Part shown: piece after piece, positions 36,426 to 46,762 of the stretch
How positions within the stretch are numbered: the stretch's first letter is position 1
Layout: each line of letters opens with the position of its first letter
Source: Flavobacteriales bacterium
Lineage (GTDB): Bacteria; Bacteroidota; Bacteroidia; Flavobacteriales; Flavobacteriaceae
DNA: 64,000 bases
Direction: 5' to 3'
Assembly (NCBI GenBank): GCA_024643405.1
Contig: JAHENA010000005.1
Location: 1-64,000, forward strand
Translations under genes and position numbers: made by a program
Notes under the pieces: model-generated
What the model was told of the DNA's origin: nothing
Seen by the model: the letters and a program-made list of their open reading frames with translations, nothing else
Databases searched by the model: none

Positions 36426-39400
36426 ATGAAAAAAATCACTTTGTTTTTAATGTTTATGTTGAGCGTTAGTTTTGCAATTGCGCAAGTGACTACCTCTAAT
36501 ATAAAAGGATTAATATTAGATGAAGCTTCTCAGCCATTAATGGGAGCTAACATTGTCGTTATTCACACACCAACAGGCACAAAAGATGGAGCGGCTTCCA
36601 ATTTTGATGGCCGTTACAACTTATTAAATCTTCGTGTTGGAGGGCCTTACAGTATAACGGTAAGTTATATAGGTTATAAAGCACAAACTTTTAATGATGT
36701 TTACCTGGATTTAGGTAAAACACTTAGCTTAGATTTAATTCTTGTGCCAGATAGCGAGCAATTAGAAGCGGTTGTTGTAACAGGAACTACTGGCACTGGT
36801 ACCTTTGGAAGTGACAGAACAGGTGCGGAAACCAGTGTAGGAAGACGTGAATTAACCCGCTTGCCTTCAATCTCTCGTTCTGCTTCAGATTTCACAAGAT
36901 TAGAACCTACTGCCAGTGGAAACTCCTTTGGTGGAAGAAATGATCAGTTTAATAATTTCTCTTTAGATGGAGCCATATTTAATAACCCATTTGGATTAGA
37001 TGCTCCAACCCCTGGTGGTCAAACGGATGCACAGCCTATTTCTTTAGATGCAATTGATCAAATATCGGTTTCTACTGCGCCTTATGATGTGACCCAATCT
37101 GGGTTTACAGGTGCATCAGTAAACGCCGTCACCAAAAGTGGTACCAATGAATTTCATGGAACCGTTTATGGGTTTACCAGAAATGAAAAAATGACGGGTA
37201 AGAAAATTAAAGGAGAAGAAGTGGTTAGACCTAAATTAGATCAAACTCAGTATGGTGTTAGCGTAGGAGGACCAATTATAAAAAATAAATTATTCTTTTT
37301 TGCCAATTTTGAAAAAGATGACCGTTCAGATTTAGGTTCTAATGGTTGGGTGCCAAACAGAGGCACTGGCGCTATTAATGAGTCTAGAGTTTCAGCATCA
37401 GATTTGATGGCGGTTCAAAGCGCATTATCAGATTTAGGATACAATACGGGAGCTTATGAAGGCTTTACTTATGCCTCACAATCTACTAAGGGAATTTTTA
37501 AACTGGATTGGAATATAAATGAGAAAAACCGTTTAGCCATTATTTATAACTGGTTGGATGCTTCAAAGGAAAAACCTGCACATCCAACAGCGCTTGGTTT
37601 TAGAGGTCCAAATGCAGCGACTTTACAATTTGAAAATACAGGTTATGAAATCAATAATAAATTACAATCTATTCAGTTAGAATTGAATTCAACCTTATCA
37701 TCAACTGCTAGTAATAAACTTCAAGTAGGTTATACGCATTTTGATGATTTCAGAAACCCGCTTTCTGTTCCGGCGCCAACCATCACCATTCAGGAAGGTG
37801 GATCCAATTATATTATAGCTGGTCATGAGCCATTTTCTATTCACAATACGCTTGATCAAAAAGTATTTCAATTTACTGATAATTTAAGTTTTTATCAAGG
37901 TGATCATACCTTTACTATTGGAACGTCATTTGAAAAATTCGAGTTTGATAACTCTTTTAATCTTGGAGCCTATGGCGCAAGAGGGGTGTTTTTTCCTTCT
38001 TATGGAAGTGTAGCTGATTTTCTTGCAGATGCAGGTCCTGGAGGAGGCATGCAAGCCATGTTAAATGATGCGACAGCGGCGAATGCTGCTTTAGAAGCTA
38101 ATGGAACAGGTGTTCCGGGTGGATGGGCATTGGCTGAAACTAATGTTGGACAATTAGCATTTTATGCACAGGATGAATGGAATCTTTCTGATAGATTTAA
38201 ATTAACCTATGGGGTCCGTTTTGATAAACCATTGTTCTTTGATTCAGCACAAAAGGCTCAGGATGTCATTGACAGAGCATGTTGTTATGTGCCGGATATA
38301 CCTTATGTGAATCCAAATACAGGAGAGTCTGTAAAATTAGATAATACACAAATGCCTAATAATGATTGGTTAATTTCTCCTCGATTAGGATTTAATTATG
38401 ATGTTAATGGTAACGATACTTTTCAGTTACGAGGTGGTTCTGGTTTATTTACAGGTCGTTTCCCATTTGTATGGTTAGGAAACCAAATTGGAAATCCAGA
38501 AGTGTTTTTCTACCAAATGGTTGACCCAGAATACAAGTTTCCACAAGTTTGGAGAACTAATATAGGAACGGACTATAAATTTGAAAATGGTTTAATTTTA
38601 ACGGGTGATGTTTCTTATACTAAAGATATTAACGGCGCACACGTTCAAAACTGGGGATTATTACCTCCTTCAGGAACTTTGCAAGGCGTAGATAACAGAG
38701 CAATTTATACTTCTGCTGATATTATTAATAACGCTTATGTATTTACTAATTCAGATAAAGGCCGTATTTGGAATGCTTCTGTGAAAGCTCAAAAAACCTT
38801 TAATAATGGTTTTTACACTATGTTCGCTTATAGCTATTTAAATTCAAAAGATGTCAACTCCATTGAGGCAGAAATTACAGGAGATGCCTTTGTTTTTAAT
38901 GCTGCTTTAGGAAATGTTAATGATGACGTGTTGTCTTATTCTAAATATGGTGATACACATCGATTCATTGGTGTTATGAGTAAAAAATGGAATTATGGAA
39001 ATGATAAATGGTCTACTACGTTGTCAACATTTTTTGAATATGCACAAGGAGGTCGTTTTAACTATACTTACGGTGGAGATATTAACGGCGATGGTTCTAA
39101 TTTAAATGATCTTATTTATGTGCCAACCTCAAGTGAAATTACTCAAATGCAATTTTCAGGAGCTGGACAAGGCGCTGCTTTAGATGCTTTTATTGCACAG
39201 GATGATTATTTAAGCGGAAGACGTGGTGAATATGCTGAACGCTACGGAGCTATTGCACCTTGGAGAGGCAGATGGGATATTAAATTTTTACAAGATTATA
39301 ATATCAAAGTTTCTGAAAATAAAACTAATACGATTCAATTTAGTATAGACGTACTTAATGTTGGTAACCTAATCAATTCTGATTGGGGCGTCATTCAACA

Positions 39401-39551
39401 ACCAAACAATGTACAACCAATTGGGGTATCGGTTGATGGAACAGGCACTCCAACCTATACTTTTGATCCCAACCAGACAAAAACCTTTGGGTTTGACTCT
39501 AGTTTAGCTTCACGCTGGCAAGCGCAAGTAGGATTACGTTATATTTTCTAA
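36426..39551 (+). CDS. TonB-dependent receptor, Oar-like
   Basis: Outer-membrane protein of 1,041 residues. After a signal peptide (MKKITLFLMFMLSVSFAIAQ) comes a CarboxypepD_reg beta-sandwich (NIKGLILDEASQPLMGANIVV, FDGRYNLLNLRVGGPYSITVSYIGYKAQ). The plug domain runs about 112-240 (VVVTGTTGTGTFGSDRTG, FNNFSLDGAIFNNPFG, TGASVNAVTKSGTNEFHGTVYGF). A large barrel ends in LRYIF with the terminal Phe of outer-membrane proteins. The plug phrasing and the lack of a paired SusD gene fit the Oar-like group rather than a polysaccharide-uptake SusC. Cargo is unknown. The gene stands alone between a promoter-like box and a strong terminator. Confidence 0.9.
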   Translation: MKKITLFLMFMLSVSFAIAQVTTSNIKGLILDEASQPLMGANIVVIHTPTGTKDGAASNFDGRYNLLNLRVGGPYSITVSYIGYKAQTFNDVYLDLGKTLSLDLILVPDSEQLEAVVVTGTTGTGTFGSDRTGAETSVGRRELTRLPSISRSASDFTRLEPTASGNSFGGRNDQFNNFSLDGAIFNNPFGLDAPTPGGQTDAQPISLDAIDQISVSTAPYDVTQSGFTGASVNAVTKSGTNEFHGTVYGFTRNEKMTGKKIKGEEVVRPKLDQTQYGVSVGGPIIKNKLFFFANFEKDDRSDLGSNGWVPNRGTGAINESRVSASDLMAVQSALSDLGYNTGAYEGFTYASQSTKGIFKLDWNINEKNRLAIIYNWLDASKEKPAHPTALGFRGPNAATLQFENTGYEINNKLQSIQLELNSTLSSTASNKLQVGYTHFDDFRNPLSVPAPTITIQEGGSNYIIAGHEPFSIHNTLDQKVFQFTDNLSFYQGDHTFTIGTSFEKFEFDNSFNLGAYGARGVFFPSYGSVADFLADAGPGGGMQAMLNDATAANAALEANGTGVPGGWALAETNVGQLAFYAQDEWNLSDRFKLTYGVRFDKPLFFDSAQKAQDVIDRACCYVPDIPYVNPNTGESVKLDNTQMPNNDWLISPRLGFNYDVNGNDTFQLRGGSGLFTGRFPFVWLGNQIGNPEVFFYQMVDPEYKFPQVWRTNIGTDYKFENGLILTGDVSYTKDINGAHVQNWGLLPPSGTLQGVDNRAIYTSADIINNAYVFTNSDKGRIWNASVKAQKTFNNGFYTMFAYSYLNSKDVNSIEAEITGDAFVFNAALGNVNDDVLSYSKYGDTHRFIGVMSKKWNYGNDKWSTTLSTFFEYAQGGRFNYTYGGDINGDGSNLNDLIYVPTSSEITQMQFSGAGQGAALDAFIAQDDYLSGRRGEYAERYGAIAPWRGRWDIKFLQDYNIKVSENKTNTIQFSIDVLNVGNLINSDWGVIQQPNNVQPIGVSVDGTGTPTYTFDPNQTKTFGFDSSLASRWQAQVGLRYIF

Positions 39552-39578
39552 AATTAAAAGAATTTATATTATTAAATT

Positions 39579-39608
39579 TGCGCTCCTAATTAGGGGCGCA
39601 TTTTTTTT
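39579..39608 (+). terminator. Intrinsic terminator of the TonB receptor gene
   Basis: The stem TGCGCTCCTA/TAGGGGCGCA (one T-G wobble) is directly followed by eight T residues, 27 bp after the receptor stop and 4 bp before the next gene's ATG. Confidence 0.88.
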
Positions 39609-39611
39609 ATT

Positions 39612-40079
39612 ATGAAGTATAGTAGATTAACAAAAGAGCAATTCGAAGAATTACAACAAGAATTTATAAACTTTTTAGCGACACAGTCTGTGACCGCTGA
39701 TGAGTGGAAAAATTTAAAGGAAAATAAGCCTGAACTGGCAGAAATGGAACTGGATATTTTTAGTGATCTCATATGGGAAGGTGTTTTAAAAAGCGCTAAA
39801 TATTTGGAACATATTTCGCCACAACATATGCATTTGTTCTCCATTAATAATGATAGTATGCATGTTATAGCTGTTACCTTAAAAAATGAAGTGGATATGA
39901 CTACAAAGGAAGGCTTTGGTTGGTTACGTGATAATTTAATGGATGAAAATGTAGAGTTTTTACAAGCAAAAAAGGAATATTCTGAAGACAGAAATCTTGA
40001 TGTTTTTAAACTGATTCAACAAGGTTCCGTCATTACAAAAGGTGATTTGTATAACTATTTTAATAAACTCATCAATTAG
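39612..40079 (+). CDS. Conserved hypothetical protein (DUF6495-like)
   Basis: Soluble acidic protein of 155 residues with no signal peptide, no membrane segment and no recognised catalytic motif. It starts MKYSRLTKEQFEELQQEFINFLATQSVTADEW and includes ELDIFSDLIWEGVLKSAKYLEHISPQHMHLF. It resembles the flavobacterial family I recall as DUF6495; that label is from memory and not checked. The ATG lies only 4 bp after the T-tract of the preceding terminator, so its own promoter must overlap the receptor gene's 3' end, or it relies on readthrough. Its stop codon abuts the convergent ABC permease stop with no spacer. Confidence 0.75.
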   Translation: MKYSRLTKEQFEELQQEFINFLATQSVTADEWKNLKENKPELAEMELDIFSDLIWEGVLKSAKYLEHISPQHMHLFSINNDSMHVIAVTLKNEVDMTTKEGFGWLRDNLMDENVEFLQAKKEYSEDRNLDVFKLIQQGSVITKGDLYNYFNKLIN

Positions 40080-41321
40080 TTATTCATAACGTAAGGACTC
40101 CACAGGATCTAGTTTAGAGGCCTTAATAGCAGGTAATAACCCGGATAATATTGCTACCAGAAAGGTGATTGCAAAAGCACTAAACATGGCTAGCCATGGC
40201 GTGGTAAAATTAAATCCGGCTGCTGATGAAACCCCTAAGCCTATTAATAGGCCTAAGATTATTCCTAAAATACCACCTAATTGTCCGACAATAATAGTTT
40301 CAACAAAAAATTGAACCGCAATGGTGGCACGCTTGGCCCCTAAAGCTTTTCTTACACCTATCTCACGAGTTCTTTCTGTAACTGACACCAGCATAATATT
40401 CATTAACGCAATAGATGATCCAAAAATGGTAATGATACTTATAATCCAGGCGGCCATATACAAATATTGTGTGATAGAACCGACTCTGTTAATTAAATCA
40501 GTACTGTTTTCAATAGCGAAATTGTTGTCTTCAATCGGGTTTAACTTTCTAATTTTTCTAAAAGTAATCACGGCCTCTTCCTGAGCATTTTCAAGAAGTT
40601 CTTTTTTTTCTACTTTAACACTTAAACCGTAATTGATATTGGCATTTGTAAAAATAGAACGCGCTTTTTGAATGGGAATAATAACCCGATAATCCTCGTT
40701 ACTACCGAGTCCTGTTTTTTTAGATTCTAATATGCCGATAACCTTAAATTTAGTGCCTCTTACACTAATGGTTTTATTTAACGGGTATAAGTCATTAAAT
40801 AATTTTTTTTGTAAATCCACGCCAATCACGCATACATTATTATTGTTTTCAACGTCAAAGTAATTGAATTCTCTTCCTAAAGCTATTTTTAATCCTGAGT
40901 TTTGTAGATAATTTTCATTCGCTCCTAAAACTGGAACATCGGGATCCGTTTTTGTGCTTTCATATTTTATTTCTGCGGCATTGGTTCCTGTAAAGACAAG
41001 AGAAATTGACGATAGAGGAAATTGATATTTTTCAATAAAATCCTTGGCGTCTGCATAGGTTATCACCGGGTTTTGTTTTTGACGTTCTCCACCACCACGA
41101 CGCTGTACTTTAAACTCATCACGTTGAATATTAAACGTGTTGGCGCCCATGGATGAAAAATCACTTGATATGGTGTTTTCAAGGGCAGAAATAGCACTTA
41201 AAATGCCAACCAGAGCCGTAATGCCTATGGCAATAATTAAAACGGTTAAAATAGTACGTAATATTTGACTTTTTATAGAATCTATAGCAATTCTAATATT
41301 TTCCCGCACTAATGAAAACAT
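40080..41321 (-). CDS. MacB-like ABC transporter permease
   Basis: Inner-membrane permease of the MacB/LolC/FtsX type, 413 residues. TM1 (ILRTILTVLIIAIGITALVGILSAISALE) is followed by a large periplasmic MacB_PCD domain. Three C-terminal helices carry the FtsX signature (GSSIALMNIMLVSVTERTREIGVRKALGAKRATIAVQFFVETIIVGQLGG, LLPAIKASKLDPVESLRYE). Such proteins move substrates from the periplasmic side by mechanotransmission. No ATPase or membrane-fusion gene is adjacent, so its partner is encoded elsewhere or it is an orphan. The substrate is unknown. Confidence 0.92.
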   Translation of the reverse strand: MFSLVRENIRIAIDSIKSQILRTILTVLIIAIGITALVGILSAISALENTISSDFSSMGANTFNIQRDEFKVQRRGGGERQKQNPVITYADAKDFIEKYQFPLSSISLVFTGTNAAEIKYESTKTDPDVPVLGANENYLQNSGLKIALGREFNYFDVENNNNVCVIGVDLQKKLFNDLYPLNKTISVRGTKFKVIGILESKKTGLGSNEDYRVIIPIQKARSIFTNANINYGLSVKVEKKELLENAQEEAVITFRKIRKLNPIEDNNFAIENSTDLINRVGSITQYLYMAAWIISIITIFGSSIALMNIMLVSVTERTREIGVRKALGAKRATIAVQFFVETIIVGQLGGILGIILGLLIGLGVSSAAGFNFTTPWLAMFSAFAITFLVAILSGLLPAIKASKLDPVESLRYE

Positions 41322-41448
41322 AAACTGGATTTAAAAATTATTCACTTTTTTTGTTAGACTAAGAAAGGGCAATAAAGTTACTATAAAATTTAAAAAAGGT
41401 AACAAGTCACATTAAAAATTAAGATATTTGTGCAATAAAAATATTTCC

Positions 41449-42819
41449 ATGGCTCAAAAACCAAGTATTCCTAAAGGCACAAGAGATTTTAATCCGGAAC
41501 AAGTTTCTAAAAGAAATTATATTTTTCAAAAAATTAGAAGTGTTTTTGAAACTTTTGGATTTCAACCGATAGAGACTCCGAGTTTTGAAAATTCTGAAAC
41601 TTTAATGGGAAAATATGGAGAAGAAGGAGACCGATTGATTTTTAAGATTTTAGATTCTGGTGATTATTTAAGTAAAGTAGATGATTCTATATTTAATCTC
41701 AAAGATTCTAATAAATTAACAAGTTCTATTTCTGAAAAAGCTTTGAGGTACGATTTAACCGTACCGTTTGCGCGTTATGTAGTACAACACCAAAATGAGA
41801 TTGAATTTCCTTTTAAGAGGTATCAAATGCAACCGGTATGGCGGGCCGACAGACCACAAAAAGGGCGTTTTAGAGAATTTTACCAATGTGATGCTGATGT
41901 GGTTGGTTCGCAATCATTATGGCAGGAAGTTGAGTTTGTGCAGCTTTATGATGCAGTTTTTTCAGAATTAAAACTAGAAGGTGTTACTATTAAAATTAAT
42001 AATCGCAAAATACTTTCTGGTATTGCAGAAGTTATTGGTGCACAAGATAAATTAATTGATTTTACGGTAGCCCTTGATAAACTTGATAAAATAGGCGAGG
42101 AGAAGGTTAAAGAAGAAATGTTGAGTAAAGATATTCCTCAAGCAGGTATTGATAAATTAAAACCATTATTCAATTTAAAAGGAAGTTTTGAAAGTCAAAT
42201 GGAAACACTTAGGACTATTTTGGCATCTTCAAAAGAAGGATTAAAAGGGATTGAAGAATTGGAATTTATGAATACAGCTATGAACACCTTAGGTTTAAAA
42301 ACAGCGTCCTTACAACTGGATGTTACCTTAGCCCGCGGTTTAAATTATTATACGGGGGCTATTTTTGAAGTGTCTGCTCCTAAAACGGTCCAAATGGGTT
42401 CTATTGGTGGAGGTGGAAGATACGATGACCTCACAGGTATTTTTGGTTTAAAGGATGTGAGCGGCGTGGGTATTAGTTTTGGATTGGATAGAATTTATTT
42501 GGTATTAGAAGAATTAGGTCTGTTTCCTGAGACGATTACTAAAACCATTGATGTTCTATTCATCAATTTTGGTGAGAAGGAGGCCTTATTCAGCTTAAAA
42601 GCAATCAAACAATTGCGTGAAAATAACATCAATGCAGAATTATATCCTGATGCTGCTAAAATGAAAAAACAAATGAACTATGCCAATAAAAGAAATGTGC
42701 CGTTTGTAGTTTTGGTTGGAGAGCAAGAAATGAATTCAAATACCTATACCTTAAAAAACATGGTATTAGGAACTCAGGTAGCGTTAAGTTTAAAAGAGTT
42801 AATTAATCTTATCAAATAA
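41449..42819 (+). CDS. hisS: Histidyl-tRNA synthetase
   Basis: Class II synthetase that charges tRNA-His, about 456 residues. Seen: [22 protein letters not shown], motif 2 [30 protein letters not shown], the histidine-specific [14 protein letters not shown], motif 3 [18 protein letters not shown], and the C-terminal anticodon domain ending [11 protein letters not shown]. The track starts at 41428, but the ATG at 41449 ([10 protein letters not shown]) matches the family N-terminus. A 36-bp perfect palindrome overlaps its stop codon and acts as a terminator. Confidence 0.97.
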   Translation: MAQKPSIPKGTRDFNPEQVSKRNYIFQKIRSVFETFGFQPIETPSFENSETLMGKYGEEGDRLIFKILDSGDYLSKVDDSIFNLKDSNKLTSSISEKALRYDLTVPFARYVVQHQNEIEFPFKRYQMQPVWRADRPQKGRFREFYQCDADVVGSQSLWQEVEFVQLYDAVFSELKLEGVTIKINNRKILSGIAEVIGAQDKLIDFTVALDKLDKIGEEKVKEEMLSKDIPQAGIDKLKPLFNLKGSFESQMETLRTILASSKEGLKGIEELEFMNTAMNTLGLKTASLQLDVTLARGLNYYTGAIFEVSAPKTVQMGSIGGGGRYDDLTGIFGLKDVSGVGISFGLDRIYLVLEELGLFPETITKTIDVLFINFGEKEALFSLKAIKQLRENNINAELYPDAAKMKKQMNYANKRNVPFVVLVGEQEMNSNTYTLKNMVLGTQVALSLKELINLIK

Positions 42820-42853
42820 AAACGAGTTTTAAATTAATTTAAAACTCGTTTTT
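42818..42853. terminator. Bidirectional terminator between hisS and the T9SS type A protein gene
   Basis: AAAAACGAGTTTTAAATT followed at once by its exact reverse complement forms an 18-bp stem. Both flanks end in a five-base T or A run, so it can serve both convergent genes. It includes the last two bases of the hisS stop codon. Confidence 0.85.
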
Positions 42854-42875
42854 AGTGTAAAAGCCTATTATTTTA

Positions 42876-44822
42876 TTATTTAACCAGTACTTTTTTGGAA
42901 ATCTTTCCGAATTCCGTTTCAATTTTTAAAGCATAAACACCTGTTTTAATTTGACTGGTACTATACTCTAAATAATTTTTCGTGCTTTTGGTGTTAAGCT
43001 TAATAACGGATTGTCCGAGAACATTATACATTTCCACAGATCTTATTTCTTTAGAATCAGGGTTTTGAACGATAATACTATGCAATTCATTAGAATAGAA
43101 GACATCAATTGTGGTGTTATTATGAATATCGTTCACGTCCAAAGCATTCGTATTTGCAAAAGTAATTTCAAAACGGTTTAAATAATCCCCAGCTAACAAG
43201 AAAACCTCATATTTACCTTCTATTAAATTGTGGTATTTATTTAATTCTTTATCATGAACAAAGACCATTAGATTGACTGGTGTATTTTCTTGTTTATCAA
43301 TTGTAATACTGTTTATTCCATCGTTTTTAACGTGAATACCAATTGGTAAAATGGTTTCATCTGTAATCTGGTTGGTTGCTTGAATAACATATTTGTCTGT
43401 ATCAATTAACCAGAACATGTCATCCATTTGATTATCAATATTTAAGGCATCATAACCCCAATCATACCCAGAAGTAGCATTTGTATCAACAGTTACCAAA
43501 AGCTCTCTATGAATCTGATTAACAGAATTTAATCCCAGACGGAGTTTGGTTCTAGAATCTATAACTTTTGTGCTAGTTGTTTTTGTATTTAATGATTTTA
43601 TAAATTCTGAATTAATTCCATCTTCTTTTTGATATACGCGTTGACCGTTATTGAATTTAATGGTGCCTGTTGTTGCAGCCCTTACAAAAAAGCCTTGAGC
43701 TACAGGTATGTAGCGCCCTGGAGTCTTTAGGAAACCAGTAGGTGCAATGCCCAGAAATGGTCCGGGGATACCGCCAGCCAAAGTATAGGTAGCATATCCT
43801 CCTTGATATTCTTTTAATATATGTGAACCCCCACTCCAATGTTGCCAGAAATACAAAGTGCCTGTAGTAGAACCTGTTCCACCTAATATAGCTTCATTAT
43901 CCAAAATGAATTGGTCGGCGTCTATAGAGGATGGATAGGGGTTTCCTATTAAATAAATGTTATCAGCACTAACCTTTAAATTGATATCCCCATTGTTTGG
44001 TTTGCCTTCAATAACATAGTTTTGTTGGTTTTGGACAGAGCCTGTTCCAGGGCCTTTCATTGTAAAACCTTCACCTACTAATAAGCTACCTGTGCTCCTT
44101 ACATGTTGCCATTGAGAAAAGTCATCAGAAGCTTTATTACTAAATTTCCAGATCCAGTAATCAGCAATGCGCAACGGAGAAGCGGTTCCATCGTATCCTG
44201 ATGTTAAAAAACCAATATTTTTAAATATATCTGGAAGTTTATAAGGGTTATTATTTGTGGAATTATTGGTTGGTCCAACTGGTGAGGACCAATAATTATA
44301 GGTGTATTTATCAGCTGTTCCTTGTTGATCAATTTCAAGAGAGCCTGAGCTTGTGGGGTCTAAAGTACTTCCTAAATCTTGTAATAACTGGGATTCTCCT
44401 GCTAATACTATTTTGCCATCAAGCTTTAAATTGTCGGTAACTTGTACACTATTGTCCACTACAGTTAATGTTGTATTGTTTTCTAATGTGAGCGTTTTAA
44501 CATATCCTGTAGTAACTCCGGCATATATTATTGGATAATTGGTTAAACCAGCTGGTATCACTACATTTAAAGTAGGTAAATTACCATCTGTTGGGACCCC
44601 AACTTGCCAGTTTTCAGGGTCATTCCAATCAGTATTAACGGTTCCACTCCAATAATTTTTAGTCTCTGTGGCAGATGCCGTTGTTCTGGAACCAATTGTA
44701 TTATCTTTAGTTACAGCATCCGCCCAATAAAATTTTGATGAAATTTGTGAAAAGGAAGTAATACTACTAAATAATAATATAGAAAATAGTATTGGTCTGA
44801 CTGAAAGTACAATCTTATCCAT
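42876..44822 (-). CDS. Secreted protein with T9SS type A sorting domain
   Basis: Exported protein of 648 residues; signal peptide MDKIVLSVRPILFSILLFSSITSFSQ. The N-terminal part (NYWSGTVNTDWNDPENWQVGVPTDGN, NVVIPAGLTNYPII, TLTLENNTTLTV) is a beta-rich module seen in many flavobacterial surface proteins. The C-terminus (SVEMYNVLGQSVIKLNTK, LEYSTSQIKTGVYALKIETEFGKISKKVLVK) is a classic type A sorting signal, cleaved after T9SS export. The middle, with KYTYNYWSSPVG and YLIGNPYPSSIDADQFI, has no enzyme signature. I infer cell-surface or secreted location and leave the function open. A consensus promoter precedes it. Confidence 0.87.
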   Translation of the reverse strand: MDKIVLSVRPILFSILLFSSITSFSQISSKFYWADAVTKDNTIGSRTTASATETKNYWSGTVNTDWNDPENWQVGVPTDGNLPTLNVVIPAGLTNYPIIYAGVTTGYVKTLTLENNTTLTVVDNSVQVTDNLKLDGKIVLAGESQLLQDLGSTLDPTSSGSLEIDQQGTADKYTYNYWSSPVGPTNNSTNNNPYKLPDIFKNIGFLTSGYDGTASPLRIADYWIWKFSNKASDDFSQWQHVRSTGSLLVGEGFTMKGPGTGSVQNQQNYVIEGKPNNGDINLKVSADNIYLIGNPYPSSIDADQFILDNEAILGGTGSTTGTLYFWQHWSGGSHILKEYQGGYATYTLAGGIPGPFLGIAPTGFLKTPGRYIPVAQGFFVRAATTGTIKFNNGQRVYQKEDGINSEFIKSLNTKTTSTKVIDSRTKLRLGLNSVNQIHRELLVTVDTNATSGYDWGYDALNIDNQMDDMFWLIDTDKYVIQATNQITDETILPIGIHVKNDGINSITIDKQENTPVNLMVFVHDKELNKYHNLIEGKYEVFLLAGDYLNRFEITFANTNALDVNDIHNNTTIDVFYSNELHSIIVQNPDSKEIRSVEMYNVLGQSVIKLNTKSTKNYLEYSTSQIKTGVYALKIETEFGKISKKVLVK

Positions 44823-45202
44823 AAATAAGAAATTAATAATAGCTTGGGGCTATATTATCCATACAAATATAATGAAAAATCCATTAAAAACAAATATAAT
44901 CGATAAAGTGAATATTAATTTAAGTAAAGGACTACAAAATAAAAATTCTAACTAAATCATTCTTGAAAGTTGGTTACGGGACATTTAATCAAACAATGTT
45001 AGAATAATGACTTTTGGTACGACCTGTTAGCTATTAGATACATTTAATTATTAACACAAAAGAGTAGCAGTATTGACTAAAAATAGTTTATAAAAAAAGA
45101 TACTTCAGTGGAATATGATGATATATTTTAGTTTATTTGTATTAGAGAGGCCCATTTTAATTAACGATAAAATTTAATGGATCTTCCATTTTTTTAGAAT
45201 TT
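44823..45202. other. 380-bp divergent intergenic region
   Basis: It contains the consensus promoter of the minus-strand T9SS gene at its left end. To its right I see no ORF, no RNA gene, no clear hairpin and no exact TAnnTTTG box for the GH32 gene. Confidence 0.6.
44864..44894 (-). promoter_or_regulatory. Consensus Bacteroidota promoter of the T9SS type A protein gene
   Basis: On the minus strand TTTG (forward 44891-44894) is followed after exactly 19 bp by TATATTTG (forward 44864-44871), a full match to TTTG-N19-TAnnTTTG. The start codon lies about 42 bp further on. Confidence 0.75.
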
Positions 45203-46744
45203 ATGAACATAAAAGTAAGTTTTATTGCCATTATTATTTTGATGTGTTTTGGATGTAAAGAAGAATCTAAAAATAATTCTGACTTATTAATAAGTCAAGG
45301 TTCATCATCAGATAAAGAAGAAAAATTTCGTCCTCAATTTCATTTTACACCAGCAACACATTGGATGAATGATCCAAACGGATTGGTCTATTATAAGGAC
45401 TACTATCATTTATTTTATCAATATTATCCTGACAGCACAGTTTGGGGGCCTATGCATTGGGGTCATGCCAGAAGTAAGGACTTATTACACTGGGTACACA
45501 GACCCATAGCCTTATATCCGGACAGTTTGGGTTATATTTTTTCAGGTAGTGCCGTTATTGATAAAAATAATACGGCAGGTTTTGGTAAAGAGGCAATGGT
45601 TGCCATGTACACGTACCATGACCCGATTAAAGAAAAGCAAGGCAGTAATTTATTTCAAACACAAGGTATTGCTTACAGTAATGATGAAGGTGAAACCTGG
45701 ACAAAATATGAGCAAAATCCAGTAATAGAAAATCCGGGAATAAGAGATTTTAGGGATCCAAAAATATTCTGGAACGAAGAAAAATCCATTTGGCAAATGG
45801 TACTGGTAGCCAAAGACCATGTACAGTTTTATGAATCACCTAATATTAAAGACTGGAAAAAAATCAGTGAGTTCTGGTTTGAAGACCATCCACCATTGGG
45901 TGTTTGGGAATGTCCTGATTTATTTAAATTGAAAGTTGAAGGTACAAAAGAAGAAAAATGGGTACTTATTATAAGCCATGGAACAGGAGCACCAAACGCA
46001 GGTTCGGGCACCAGATATTTTGTAGGCGATTATGATGGCACCACCTTTACTACCAGGCAAAAAGAAAGCCAATGGGTAGATTATGGTACCGATAATTATG
46101 CAGGTGTTACTTTTAATAATGAACCGAGTAATAGAAGAATCTTTATAGGATGGATGAGCAATTGGGATTATGCCACTACAACCCCAACAGAATCCTGGCG
46201 CAGTGCCATGACCTTACCAAGAGAACTGTCGCTAATAAAAGAAGGTGAGAGTTATTATTTAAAAAGTCCTTTGATTACAAAATTTAATAATCTGACACAA
46301 AATATTTCAAAAACAGAAATTACAGGAAATATACCTTATCAATTTAGTTATAACAATTTGCAATCAAGTGTCATATCATTTGATGCTATAGTTGAAGAAA
46401 AATTTCTTGTCATTTTTTCAAATGATAAAAAGGAGTCATTCAAAATCAGTTATAACTTTCATGATGGATTACTTAAACTTGACAGAACGAAATCTGGACA
46501 AGTTGATTTTAATGAAAAATATAAAACCAGTTCTATTCAAAAAATGCGAATTGGTAAACAGAATAAATTATCAATCAAATTAGTTTTAGATGCTTCTTCT
46601 ATAGAAATCTTCATTAATGGAGGACGGTATGTCATGACTAATCAAATATTTCCAAATGAGGGTTTCACTAATTTTGAAATACTTCCAAAAGAAAATGTCA
46701 AGATTTCTAATTTTAAAATTCAATTTATAAAAAGAAGCATTTAA
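45203..46744 (+). CDS. GH32 glycoside hydrolase lipoprotein (levanase/inulinase/invertase type)
   Basis: Fructan- or sucrose-cleaving enzyme, 513 residues. The signal peptide ends in the lipobox MCFGC, so it should be anchored to a membrane, probably facing outside. The GH32 five-blade propeller shows all three catalytic blocks: nucleophile HWMNDPNGLVYY, stabiliser FRDPKIFW and acid/base WECPDLFKL. A C-terminal beta-sandwich (SIEIFINGGRYVMTNQIF) completes the family layout. It is 18 bp from a PfkB kinase gene, giving a hydrolysis-plus-phosphorylation pair for fructose. No SusC/SusD pair or transporter is present. The exact substrate (levan, inulin, sucrose) cannot be told. Confidence 0.93.
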   Translation: MNIKVSFIAIIILMCFGCKEESKNNSDLLISQGSSSDKEEKFRPQFHFTPATHWMNDPNGLVYYKDYYHLFYQYYPDSTVWGPMHWGHARSKDLLHWVHRPIALYPDSLGYIFSGSAVIDKNNTAGFGKEAMVAMYTYHDPIKEKQGSNLFQTQGIAYSNDEGETWTKYEQNPVIENPGIRDFRDPKIFWNEEKSIWQMVLVAKDHVQFYESPNIKDWKKISEFWFEDHPPLGVWECPDLFKLKVEGTKEEKWVLIISHGTGAPNAGSGTRYFVGDYDGTTFTTRQKESQWVDYGTDNYAGVTFNNEPSNRRIFIGWMSNWDYATTTPTESWRSAMTLPRELSLIKEGESYYLKSPLITKFNNLTQNISKTEITGNIPYQFSYNNLQSSVISFDAIVEEKFLVIFSNDKKESFKISYNFHDGLLKLDRTKSGQVDFNEKYKTSSIQKMRIGKQNKLSIKLVLDASSIEIFINGGRYVMTNQIFPNEGFTNFEILPKENVKISNFKIQFIKRSI

Positions 46745-46762
46745 TAATTTTAAAACAATAAT

